From: Gammaproteobacteria bacterium
GTDB lineage: Bacteria > Pseudomonadota > Gammaproteobacteria > Pseudomonadales > Azotimanducaceae
Direction: 5' to 3'
Length of the DNA stretch: 64,000 nucleotides
Assembly (NCBI GenBank): GCA_009841615.1
Contig: VXLL01000025.1
Location: 62,001 to 126,000 of the forward strand
The notes beneath the pieces are model-generated. The model saw nothing but the letters and a program-made list of their open reading frames with translations. It was not told the DNA's origin and ran no database searches. Below are positions 44,983 to 53,325 of the stretch, in pieces. The position numbers were made by a program, and so were the translations under genes. The number at the start of each line of letters is the position of its first letter. The stretch's first letter is position 1.

Positions 44983-46509
44983 ATGAAGCGATCGATTACT
45001 ACCTGCTTTATAGTCTGCGGTGCATTGTTTTTTATAGAGTTTGGTGTGGAGATAACTGTGAAACATACCAGCTCATTGTCGCACCTAGTCGGTGTGATTA
45101 GCGCACAGGGTGTTGACGGAGACGAAGAAAAACCTGAAGACCCACGACCGGAACGAAAACTTTCATACCCTTCTCAAGAGTGGGGGATTCAACTTGACAA
45201 GATTACTGCAGCTATTGAAGCAGAAGAATTCGATAGCGCAAAAGAGATGTTGGACCGACAGTTGGAACGAACGAGGCGCTGGACTGATCGCGAATTAGCG
45301 ATTTTTCACCAGAGATACTTGGACTTAGCTCTGCTTACATTTGATTACGAACTTGCACTCGAACAGGCAGAAAAAGTCTTAGAGTACAGGGAGGACATTT
45401 CGTATAACACGGAAGAGAGAGTCCTTTGGACGGTGGGGACGATTTATACGCGTGATGATTTTGAAGGCCAAGACTTTGAGAAGGCACTAGACTATTTACA
45501 ACAGAATCTAGATCTTAAACTCGATTGGGAAGAAACATCTGACGATTACGCATTTATAGGAGCAATCTACAACTTTTTAAATGACTTTTACAAAGTTGAG
45601 GAATGGATGTTGCGAGCAACAGCCAAGGCAATAGAAGAAGGAAAAAAAGTCAAATCAACTTGGTGGGAGCAACTGTGGCAGGCTTACAGAGTTCTAGCTG
45701 ATGAACTCATGGATAGTCCAACGGAACGGGATAGCTACCTTCAAAAAGCCCTTAACCTGTCTCAGTTTTTAGTTCTCTCAGAGATCGAAGAAAAAGAATT
45801 TTGGACAAAGATGGCTTCCGATTATGCGAAAATTGCAGCAGTTGCAACTGAGTCTAACGAAGATGCTGGTCCAGTTGGTTTAGAGGCTTATTACACTATC
45901 GAAGCCGCCTATCATTTTGGTTTGTACGAGGAAGCAGGTGAATACAAAAACGTATTTTCTGTTTTGCGTGTCCAGGGAGTCGAGAATCGCGCTGCAATGG
46001 TCTACAAAGAGGGACTTGACCTTGAAATTGTAGAACGAAATTTTGATAACTTGTTTGAATATGGTGAAGCTTTGTACTATTCGACAGACCTGGAAAGAGC
46101 CGCCGAAGTATATGAACAAGCTGTTGATTACAAAGAGGATGCTACAGTATTGCAAACTTTGACAAATCTACATCTCTTGCTTGACAATTTCGAAGAGTGT
46201 ATTTCGTTCGCAGACCGAGCGTTGAATGCAACTGAAGGCGAGCTTGGGGATGAGACTGATCAAGCACGAATCAAGTATGACAAAGGAGTATGTCAATTCT
46301 ACAACGACGATTTAGACGAAAGCGAAACCACGATGGAAGAGCTTCGCGAGGAAATTGGTAATGATTCCGATCACGACGTACTTGAGAGACTGTGGAATTC
46401 GGCAGGTCAGTACCTCGATTTGATTAAAGCTGAACGGAAGCGTATTCAATACAAAAAGGACGTTGACGAGGCGTGGCGCGAATACGAAGAATCGAAAAAG
46501 CGTAGTTAG
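44983..46509 (+). CDS. TPR-repeat protein of the TonB2 cluster, long paralogue
   Basis: A 508-residue protein. A signal-like N-terminus (TTCFIVCGALFFIEFGV, about 6-22) precedes about ten helical TPR-like repeats: FDSAKEMLDRQLER, YELALEQAEKVLEYREDISY, FEKALDYLQQNLDL, LERAAEVYEQAVDYKEDATV and FEECISFADRALNATEGELG. The C-terminal charged helix (KAERKRIQYKKDVDEAWREY) ends the protein. Lies 47 bp after its shorter paralogue. Likely periplasmic, associated with the TonB complex; a precise role cannot be read from sequence. Confidence 0.75.
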   Translation: MKRSITTCFIVCGALFFIEFGVEITVKHTSSLSHLVGVISAQGVDGDEEKPEDPRPERKLSYPSQEWGIQLDKITAAIEAEEFDSAKEMLDRQLERTRRWTDRELAIFHQRYLDLALLTFDYELALEQAEKVLEYREDISYNTEERVLWTVGTIYTRDDFEGQDFEKALDYLQQNLDLKLDWEETSDDYAFIGAIYNFLNDFYKVEEWMLRATAKAIEEGKKVKSTWWEQLWQAYRVLADELMDSPTERDSYLQKALNLSQFLVLSEIEEKEFWTKMASDYAKIAAVATESNEDAGPVGLEAYYTIEAAYHFGLYEEAGEYKNVFSVLRVQGVENRAAMVYKEGLDLEIVERNFDNLFEYGEALYYSTDLERAAEVYEQAVDYKEDATVLQTLTNLHLLLDNFEECISFADRALNATEGELGDETDQARIKYDKGVCQFYNDDLDESETTMEELREEIGNDSDHDVLERLWNSAGQYLDLIKAERKRIQYKKDVDEAWREYEESKKRS

Positions 46510-46870
46510 ATTGGGGGCTCGAAGAAGTTCATTTATTGAGCACTCTTATTCCATGACGATAGCTAGTTGTGTGGGGTCGTCATCCTCTTTTGGCGGGCTT
46601 AGACGAGGAAGAAGTTTCGACTAACGGCGACTCTCGACGAGGAGATTCGAGGAGGGTCGAACACTTGCTTCACTCCCAGAATAACTTCGAACTGTTTTGT
46701 CTGTTCCCATGACTGGGGAATGGTTTTAAGCGAATTTTCATCTTTCAGAGCATCCGCTCAACAGTGAGGCTTTTTAGTATCGATTTGGTATGAAAGTTTT
46801 GTGGTTGATGGACATCAACGAACGAAATTTGCTCAGCTCGGGTTGCGGTTGCGAGCAGCCCTAATGCCTC
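46510..46870. other. Gap between TPR gene and ribE
   Basis: A stretch of 361 bp with no supported gene. A hairpin TTCCC ... GGGAA at 46704-46720, followed by TGGTTTT, could be a weak terminator for the TonB cluster. I looked for an FMN riboswitch before ribE and did not see its conserved blocks. Confidence 0.4.
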
Positions 46871-47512
46871 ATGTTTAGTGGAATTGTTACGGCTTCCTGT
46901 CGAGTTCATTCGATTGAACAAAAGAACGGAGTACATCGACTTACGCTTGACTTAACAGACTTAACGCACAACCTCGAAGTGGGTGGTTCAGTCGCGATTA
47001 ACGGTGTGTGTCTTACCGTGGTAGCCATTGATGATATGTTTGTAGGCTTTGAGGTCGTCCAAGCGACTCGGAACCTTACAAATCTACGTTTCTTGTCTTC
47101 CGGTAGTTTGGTGAACGTGGAACGCTCAATTCGACTTGGCGATGAAATTGGTGGCCAAGTGCTCTCAGGGCACATTGCAGGTGTGGTAGAAGTTGTAAAA
47201 GCGCATACGTCATCTAGTGAAAGTAGAATAGAGTTCGTTGTCCCACGGCTTTGGCGGAAATATTTTCACACTAAGGGATTCATCGCACTTGATGGTGTTA
47301 GTCTAACGCTGGCTGAGTTCGATTGCGAATCGGGTTTGGGAGTTGTGAATTTAATTCCAGAAACCCTTCGACGGACTACACTCAGTACCGTCTCTACTGG
47401 TACGTTGTTGAATTTTGAAGTAGACCCAACAACGCTCGCCGTGGTCGATACCGTTGAACGAATGCTACAATCTGTGTCCAAGACTATGGATAGACCAAGA
47501 CCTCAGAGTTGA
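46871..47512 (+). CDS. ribE: Riboflavin synthase alpha chain
   Basis: Converts two molecules of dimethyl-ribityllumazine to riboflavin. Starts with the invariant MFSGIVTA and has the duplicated barrel: first half with SVAINGVCLTVVAID (about residues 39-53), second half with GHIAGVVEV (about 98) and FIALDGVSLTLAEFD (about 136-150). The length of 213 is normal. Followed 10 bp later by pyrF. Confidence 0.95.
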   Translation: MFSGIVTASCRVHSIEQKNGVHRLTLDLTDLTHNLEVGGSVAINGVCLTVVAIDDMFVGFEVVQATRNLTNLRFLSSGSLVNVERSIRLGDEIGGQVLSGHIAGVVEVVKAHTSSSESRIEFVVPRLWRKYFHTKGFIALDGVSLTLAEFDCESGLGVVNLIPETLRRTTLSTVSTGTLLNFEVDPTTLAVVDTVERMLQSVSKTMDRPRPQS

Positions 47513-47522
47513 TTCGTAGTTC

Positions 47523-48320
47523 ATGTTTCTAGAGGCTTTAGAAGCAAGAACTCGCCATGTGAATTCTTGTTTGTGTGTGGGCTTAGACATCGATTTGCGT
47601 GAGATGTCAGCCAACTTCTCAGATTCCCCAAGTCTGTTAGAGTTCGCTAAGACACTCGTTCGGACAACTAGTAGATTCGCCTGTGTGTACAAGTTCAATC
47701 ACGCATTTTTCGCTGCACAGGGATTAGAAGAAGAGCTTGCCCAAATAATTGCGTATGTAAAAGAGTCATATCCTACTATCCCTGTTATTTTGGATGCAAA
47801 GCGTGGAGATATTGGAAATACCGCGGAACGCTATGCTGAAGAAGCCTTCGCTCGATACAACGCCGATGCAGTCACAGTCAATCCTTATTTAGGTTGGGAC
47901 TCCGTCGAACCTTTTCTTCGGTATCGTGAAAAAGGAGTAATTTTGCTTTGTCGTACCAGTAACAAGGGTTCGACTTGGATTCAAGAATCTGGGGAAGAAC
48001 AACCTGTATATTTAAAAGTTGCTGAACGAGTCGATAGCGAAAAAAATCCAAACCTATTGTTGGTGGTTGGCGCGACCCAACTTGAAGCACTCTCACGAGT
48101 ACGAGAGATCGCACCGTCTACGACACTACTGGTACCAGGAATTGGTGCTCAAGGCGGAAATTTGTCTGAAGTATTGCAACGAGCGCGTCGTAGCGACGGG
48201 CTAGGAGTGATCATAAATTGCTCTCGTAGTATTATTGCACACCCAGATGTCGACGACTACTTTTCTAGGGTAGCTGAGTCCGCAGCACGGTATGCACAAC
48301 TAATGTCCATTCGGAAGTAA
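47523..48320 (+). CDS. pyrF: Orotidine 5'-phosphate decarboxylase, type 2
   Basis: Last step of UMP synthesis. The catalytic Lys/Asp tetrad is in VILDAKRGDIGNTAERYA (about residues 88-105), the longer type 2 (mycobacterial-like) form. The start LCVGLDIDLREM and VYKFNHAFFAAQG also match that subgroup. The 265 residues exceed the 245 of E. coli PyrF, which is type 1. So this gammaproteobacterium appears to use the other branch of the family here. Confidence 0.88.
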   Translation: MFLEALEARTRHVNSCLCVGLDIDLREMSANFSDSPSLLEFAKTLVRTTSRFACVYKFNHAFFAAQGLEEELAQIIAYVKESYPTIPVILDAKRGDIGNTAERYAEEAFARYNADAVTVNPYLGWDSVEPFLRYREKGVILLCRTSNKGSTWIQESGEEQPVYLKVAERVDSEKNPNLLLVVGATQLEALSRVREIAPSTTLLVPGIGAQGGNLSEVLQRARRSDGLGVIINCSRSIIAHPDVDDYFSRVAESAARYAQLMSIRK

Positions 48321-48389
48321 ATTTTGAACGATCAAACGTCCGTTTTCGTATATTTCTTCACATTAAATACACTAATATGAGAGGACCTT

Positions 48390-49565
48390 TTGCCTACTTA
48401 CCCTTTTGATTGGCAAGACCCATTTCGCTTGCATGAACAACTCTCTGAAGAAGAGAGACTTGTTCAACAATCTGCCGCTGAGTTTGCATCATCTTGCTTG
48501 ACTCCACGCGTCGTCGAAGCAAATAGACACGAAGTTTTCGATCCAGAAATTTACTTGGAAATGGGAAAGCGTAGTCTGTTGGGCGCTACGCTACCTAGTC
48601 AGTATGGTTGTGCCCAAACAAATTATGTGAGCTACGGTTTAATCGCAAGGGAGATTGAACGGATAGACTCGGGTTATCGATCCGCACTGAGTGTCCAATC
48701 GTCACTCGTAATGTATCCAATCTTTGTTTACGGGACGGAAGAATTGCGTGCTTGGTATCTGTCGAAACTAGCGAGCGGTGAACTGATCGGTTGTTTTGGA
48801 TTGACTGAGCCGAATCACGGATCCGATCTGGGAAGTATGGAAAGTAAAGCGACATCGGTACCGGAAGGGTATGTTCTGAATGGAACGAAAACATGGATAA
48901 CCAATGCACCCATTGCAGACATTGCTATAGTTTGGGCAAAGCTCGACGATGTTATTCGAGGCTTTATCGTTGAGCGGGACAGTGCAGGTTTTACGACCCC
49001 AAAGATTAAAGGCAAACTCAGTCTGCGTGCTTCAGATACGGGCGAACTTGTGCTGAAAGATGTTTTTGTTCCTTCGACTCACTTGTTACCTGAGGCTAAG
49101 GGTCTCAGCGGTCCGTTCAGGTGTTTGAATCAAGCACGGTACGGTATAACTTGGGGTGCAATGGGTGCTGCTGAATTTTGTTGGCATGCAGCGCGTCAAT
49201 ATACGATTGAACGGGAACAATTCGGCGAGCCACTCGCAGCCCGCCAACTGGTGCAAAAAAAATTGGTCGACATGCAGACTGAGATCACTTTGGGTCTGCA
49301 AGGATGTCTCCGACTGGGACGCATGTTAGATGAGGATCGACTGCCTGTAGAAAACATTTCTTTACTCAAGCGAAATAACAGCCAAAAAGCACTTGAGATC
49401 GCCAGAATGGCACGAGATTTGCACGGTGCTAATGGGATATCTGACGAATATCACGTGATGCGTCATTTAGTGAATTTAGAAACGGTGAACACCTACGAGG
49501 GTACTCACGACATTCATGCGTTGATTCTCGGGAGAGCCCAAACCGGCTTTCAAGCTTTTTCCTAA
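48390..49565 (+). CDS. gcdH: Glutaryl-CoA dehydrogenase (acyl-CoA dehydrogenase family)
   Basis: FAD enzyme oxidising and decarboxylating glutaryl-CoA to crotonyl-CoA in lysine and tryptophan breakdown. Conserved parts are [18 protein letters not shown] (about residues 131-148), [16 protein letters not shown] (about 170), [14 protein letters not shown] (about 248) and [20 protein letters not shown] (about 370-389), with the catalytic Glu in TYEGTHD. TTG 48390 is the start, preceded by GAGAGGA. Followed two bases later by uvrC. Confidence 0.9.
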   Translation: MPTYPFDWQDPFRLHEQLSEEERLVQQSAAEFASSCLTPRVVEANRHEVFDPEIYLEMGKRSLLGATLPSQYGCAQTNYVSYGLIAREIERIDSGYRSALSVQSSLVMYPIFVYGTEELRAWYLSKLASGELIGCFGLTEPNHGSDLGSMESKATSVPEGYVLNGTKTWITNAPIADIAIVWAKLDDVIRGFIVERDSAGFTTPKIKGKLSLRASDTGELVLKDVFVPSTHLLPEAKGLSGPFRCLNQARYGITWGAMGAAEFCWHAARQYTIEREQFGEPLAARQLVQKKLVDMQTEITLGLQGCLRLGRMLDEDRLPVENISLLKRNNSQKALEIARMARDLHGANGISDEYHVMRHLVNLETVNTYEGTHDIHALILGRAQTGFQAFS

Positions 49566-49567
49566 GT

Positions 49568-51418
49568 ATGTTGGTGGAACCGATGACTGAATTAGCAACT
49601 CCGAAGGATTCAGACCCTACAACACAGCTCAGTTCTTTACCGGCGAGATGTGGTGTTTATCGGTTTTTGGATGAACAGAGTAGTGTTTTGTACGTGGGTA
49701 AAGCCAATAACATCAAATCTCGCGTGTTGAGTTACTTTCGACCAACAGGATTGGCGACAAAGACCATGCGTCTTGTGGAACGAACGAAAGACATTCAGTT
49801 CACTGTCACCGAGAGCGAGACCGAGGCATTGTTATTAGAGCAATCATTCATAAAACGGGAAAAACCACCCTTTAACGTGTTACTCAGAGATGATAAGAGC
49901 TACCCGTACATTCACATTACCGAGCACGAGTATCCTCAAATTAAGCGACACCGAGGACGAACACACGATCGCGGCACCTTTTTTGGTCCGTATCCAAGTA
50001 CTGTTGCAGTGCGAAATTCGTTGTCCATATTGCAACGCGTATTTCAATTACGCCCTTGCGAGGACTCGATGTTCAAGAACAGATCTCGTCCGTGTTTGCA
50101 ATACCAAATCAAGAGATGTAGTGGTCCTTGCGTCGGTCTGATTGACCCAGCCCGATATAATCAAGAATTACGCTTAGCCAAGCTGTTCTTAGAGGGTAAG
50201 AGTCAATCGCTGTTAGATGAACTCAAGTCTAGAATGCGCGAATTGGCCGACTTGAAGCAGTACGAGGAAGCCGCGCGCTTGCGGGATCAAATTCAAGATT
50301 TACGTCAAGTACAAGAAGAACAGCACGTTCATAAATCGTCGGGTGACGTTGATGCGTTTGCTATTGCTACAGCAGAAAATTACGTGTGCATTCAAGGCAT
50401 GTTCATACGAAATGGAATTTTGATGGGTCATCGCAATTGGTATCCCAAAAACGAACTTCAAGCACACTCTGCGAGTGTTTTGAGTTCTTTTGTGTCGCAG
50501 TACTACTTCGGAACCGTTGAACGAAACATTCCTCGAACTGTGCTGACGATGCAGTCTCTTGAAGATAACGATGTTCTCGCGGAAGCACTGTCAAAAAAGG
50601 CCGGTCATATCGTTGAAGTTACGTCGCAGGTTCGTGCATCGCGCGCGAAGTGGCAAGAAATGGTCAAAGAAAATACAAACCTTGCGCTCGCCGCGTATGT
50701 TCGAACCCGTCAAAGTGAATCCGAACGACTGTTTGATTTACAACAGCTCTTAGAACTAGACAAATTGCCACAAAGACTTGAGTGTTTCGACGTAAGTCAC
50801 ACACATGGAGAAGAGACAATGGCGGCTTGTGTCGTCTTTGATCTGAATGGTCCAGTTACCTCCGACTATAGACGTTATAAAATTAAAGATATTGAACCAG
50901 GAGACGACTACGCCGCCTTGTATCAAGCAGTGGAGCGTCGCTTTAAACGCATTCAGAACGAAGAAGGACCAGTACCGGACATATTGATAATCGACGGTGG
51001 CCGCGGACAAATAAACAAAGTAGAGGAACTGTTGCTTTCGTACACGGACAAAGAAGTAGTGCTACTAGGGATCTCTAAAGGCGAGGGACGGAAACCAGAG
51101 CTTGACACCGTGTGGCGAGCCGGCGAAGGAGCCGTTTCATTAGACCCGGCAAGCGGGTCGATGCACCTTCTGCAACACCTACGCGACGAAGCTCATCGTT
51201 TTGCCATTTCGGGACACCGCGCGGCACGACGCCGAGTGCGCAAGCAATCGGAATTAGACGAAATCGAGGGAATCGGTCCGAAGCGCAAACGACAATTGTT
51301 GACGCACTTCGGGTCTACTGCTACGATTCGAACTGCAAGCGTTGCAGAGATCGCCAAAGTGCCCGGTATTAGTCGTAAGTTAGCAGCTGAAATTCATGAG
51401 GTTTTCCATGCTACGTAG
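49568..51418 (+). CDS. uvrC: Excinuclease ABC subunit C
   Basis: Makes both incisions in nucleotide excision repair; 616 residues. The GIY-YIG nuclease is at about 27-105 (GVYRFLDEQSSVLYVGKA), a UVR motif at about 210-245 (DLKQYEEAARLRDQIQDL) and the RNase H-like C-terminal nuclease at about 390-550 (ECFDVSHTHGE, DILIIDGGRGQI). Helix-hairpin-helix motifs end the protein (LDEIEGIGPKRKRQLLTHFG). The 3' end overlaps pgsA, the conserved uvrC-pgsA pairing. Confidence 0.96.
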   Translation: MLVEPMTELATPKDSDPTTQLSSLPARCGVYRFLDEQSSVLYVGKANNIKSRVLSYFRPTGLATKTMRLVERTKDIQFTVTESETEALLLEQSFIKREKPPFNVLLRDDKSYPYIHITEHEYPQIKRHRGRTHDRGTFFGPYPSTVAVRNSLSILQRVFQLRPCEDSMFKNRSRPCLQYQIKRCSGPCVGLIDPARYNQELRLAKLFLEGKSQSLLDELKSRMRELADLKQYEEAARLRDQIQDLRQVQEEQHVHKSSGDVDAFAIATAENYVCIQGMFIRNGILMGHRNWYPKNELQAHSASVLSSFVSQYYFGTVERNIPRTVLTMQSLEDNDVLAEALSKKAGHIVEVTSQVRASRAKWQEMVKENTNLALAAYVRTRQSESERLFDLQQLLELDKLPQRLECFDVSHTHGEETMAACVVFDLNGPVTSDYRRYKIKDIEPGDDYAALYQAVERRFKRIQNEEGPVPDILIIDGGRGQINKVEELLLSYTDKEVVLLGISKGEGRKPELDTVWRAGEGAVSLDPASGSMHLLQHLRDEAHRFAISGHRAARRRVRKQSELDEIEGIGPKRKRQLLTHFGSTATIRTASVAEIAKVPGISRKLAAEIHEVFHAT

Positions 51419-51986
51419 CTTAAAGGCTATCTTTTCGCCCAATACACTGTCATTATTGAGAATATTGTTAATTCCAATATTCGTGTTGATCTATATCTTT
51501 TCTGATACTCATCAATGGATCGCGGGGTTGTTGTTTGCTATTGCTTCAATCACGGATTTGCTTGATGGGTATCTCGCAAGACGTACTGGTACGACTTCTA
51601 GATTTGGGACGTTTCTAGATCCGACCGCAGATAAATTGACTGTAATCTCTGCGTTGGTGCTCCTGGTCGGTATGCATGGGGAGCTGTGGCTAACCCTACC
51701 AGGATTAATTATCGTGTGTCGAGAACTACTGGTATCGTCCTTACGCGAGTGGATGGCTGAGCGACAAGTACGATCACAGGTTGCGGTAACCAATATTTCA
51801 AAGGCTAAAACCGTTGTTCAGATGTTGGCTATCGTGGTATTGTTATCAAATGAACCAGTGTTTAACCCATGGTCTATCTTGGGATACGTCATGATCTACG
51901 TCGCGACAGCGTTAACACTGTGGTCGATGTTTATGCATTTGCGCTCTGCGTGGCCGGTGTTGCGATCGGATTTCATCGAAAAGTGA
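51408..51986 (+). CDS. pgsA: CDP-diacylglycerol--glycerol-3-phosphate 3-phosphatidyltransferase
   Basis: Inner-membrane enzyme making phosphatidylglycerol-phosphate. The CDP-alcohol phosphotransferase signature DGYLARRTGTTSRFGTFLDP (about residues 51-70, then TADK) has all expected Asp and Gly positions. Four to five transmembrane helices are visible. An ATG at 51396 is in frame, but ATG 51408 follows GAGG by six bases and is preferred, giving 192 residues. It overlaps the end of uvrC by 11 bp. tRNA-Cys follows 48 bp downstream. Confidence 0.92.
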   Translation: MLRSLKAIFSPNTLSLLRILLIPIFVLIYIFSDTHQWIAGLLFAIASITDLLDGYLARRTGTTSRFGTFLDPTADKLTVISALVLLVGMHGELWLTLPGLIIVCRELLVSSLREWMAERQVRSQVAVTNISKAKTVVQMLAIVVLLSNEPVFNPWSILGYVMIYVATALTLWSMFMHLRSAWPVLRSDFIEK

Positions 51987-52034
51987 AGCGAATGCTGCAC
52001 GCGTGGGCGTGTACAATTCAATAGCGATCCATTA

Positions 52035-52108
52035 GGCTGGGTGGCAGAGTGGTTATGCTGCGGACTGCAACTCCGTCTACGCCGGTTCGATTCCGACCCC
52101 AGCCTCCA
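52035..52108 (+). tRNA. cysT: tRNA-Cys (anticodon GCA)
   Basis: Seventy-four bases that fold as a complete tRNA. The acceptor stem is GGCTGGG/CCCAGCC; the D arm contains GCAGAGTGGTTATGC; the anticodon stem is GCGGA/TCCGT with GCA at 52067-52069; the T loop is TTCGATT. U precedes an encoded CCA, the expected discriminator for tRNA-Cys. In E. coli the uvrC-pgsA pair is followed by glyW-cysT-leuZ; only the Cys gene is present here. A TACAAT hexamer at 52012-52017 may be its -10 element. Confidence 0.95.
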
Positions 52109-52144
52109 TACTCTGTCGAAAGACTAGACTAACTGGTTCTTGGT

Positions 52145-53089
52145 TTATTTGAACAGAGTCGAAACGCTGTAGCCCGAGTGGATTGCTTTGATTGCTTCTG
52201 CAAAAAGTGGTGCAACCGTTATCGTTTCAATTTTCTTACTAGGTTCAGCGGTAGACATCGGTATCGAGTCTGTTACAACTAGACGTTCGATGGGTGAATC
52301 GGTAATTCGTTCGTGAGCCCGTCCAGAAAGTACCGGATGAACAGCTGCGGCTTCTATACGTTGCACCCCGTGAAGTTGTAGGAATCTTGCCGCTTCGAGC
52401 ATCGTACCGCCGCTCGCAATCTCATCATCTACAAGTAGCGCGTTCTTTCCCTCTACATCGCCGATTAACCCCACCGCTTGCGGACGTTCATCGTCACTCA
52501 CTCGACGTTTGTCAACGATCGCGATAGGTAGGTCGAGTCGATTCGCGTATTCGCGTAAATCCTTGGCCTCGCTCACATCACTGGCGACCAGAACGGAATT
52601 CGAGAGACTGGTCGTATTTCGTAAGTGATCACACACTAATGGAGTCGCGTTCAACTGATCCACTGGAATGCGAAAGAAACCGCCGACTTGAGGTGAGTGA
52701 ACATTCATCGTCAACACTCGATCCGCCCCAGCTGTTTCCAGTAAATCAGCCATGAGACGTGCCGTGATTGAAATTCTCGGGCGGTCTTTTTTATCGGAGC
52801 GCGCATAAAAAAAGTATGGAAGCACGGCGGTGATCCTGCGCGCAGATGCGTGCTTTAACGCGTCGATAATGATCAGTAGTTCTACAATATAGTCCGACAA
52901 CGGCGAACAAGACGATTGAACCACGAAAACATCGGACTCTCGAACATTTTCTTTGCACTGAAACATGATGTTCTCATTGCCGAAACGGATAATCTCGGTT
53001 TGCGTAAGTGGTAAACCAAGGTGTTCCGCGATGTCACGCGAAAATTGTTCGTGAGAGGTGCCAGAAATAAGTTTTATGTCGTTTGGCAT
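52145..53089 (-). CDS. prs: Ribose-phosphate pyrophosphokinase (PRPP synthetase), divergent type
   Basis: Makes PRPP from ribose-5-phosphate and ATP; 314 residues. Family marks are LISGTSHEQFSRDIAEHLG (about residues 7-25), YARSDKKDRPRISITARL (about 97-114), MNVHSPQVGGFF (about 131) and the PRPP loop LLVDDEIASGGTM (about 216-228). Two blocks differ from the common enzyme: HSPQVGGFF where HADQIQGFF is usual, and DDEIASGGT where DDMIDTGGT is usual. It therefore looks like a divergent subclass. Convergent with tRNA-Cys, divergent from hyuA. It also lacks the ispE/pth neighbours of the usual gammaproteobacterial prs. Confidence 0.85.
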   Translation of the reverse strand: MPNDIKLISGTSHEQFSRDIAEHLGLPLTQTEIIRFGNENIMFQCKENVRESDVFVVQSSCSPLSDYIVELLIIIDALKHASARRITAVLPYFFYARSDKKDRPRISITARLMADLLETAGADRVLTMNVHSPQVGGFFRIPVDQLNATPLVCDHLRNTTSLSNSVLVASDVSEAKDLREYANRLDLPIAIVDKRRVSDDERPQAVGLIGDVEGKNALLVDDEIASGGTMLEAARFLQLHGVQRIEAAAVHPVLSGRAHERITDSPIERLVVTDSIPMSTAEPSKKIETITVAPLFAEAIKAIHSGYSVSTLFK

Positions 53090-53325
53090 AACTTAAAACC
53101 AATGTGCGAACTGTATAGCTGGAGACTTCCGGTGAGCCGTCAAGTGGGTTCTAAGTATCGGAATTCTCGCTTCTTAGTGACGAAAATCAGACAACACCAA
53201 CTGACGACAGTAGCCGATGAGCAACGATTATATTGGAAAGCTTTGGTACTTGTTATTGGCTCAGAGTAAATGCTGTTCCTCACTTTGGGAGGGATGGTTG
53301 TACGACAAGGAGTAATTGAGATTTA

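Noticed and set aside
46510-46870. FMN riboswitch before ribE
   Set aside because: The conserved AGGG...GGGGTGAAA-type blocks of the RFN element are absent.
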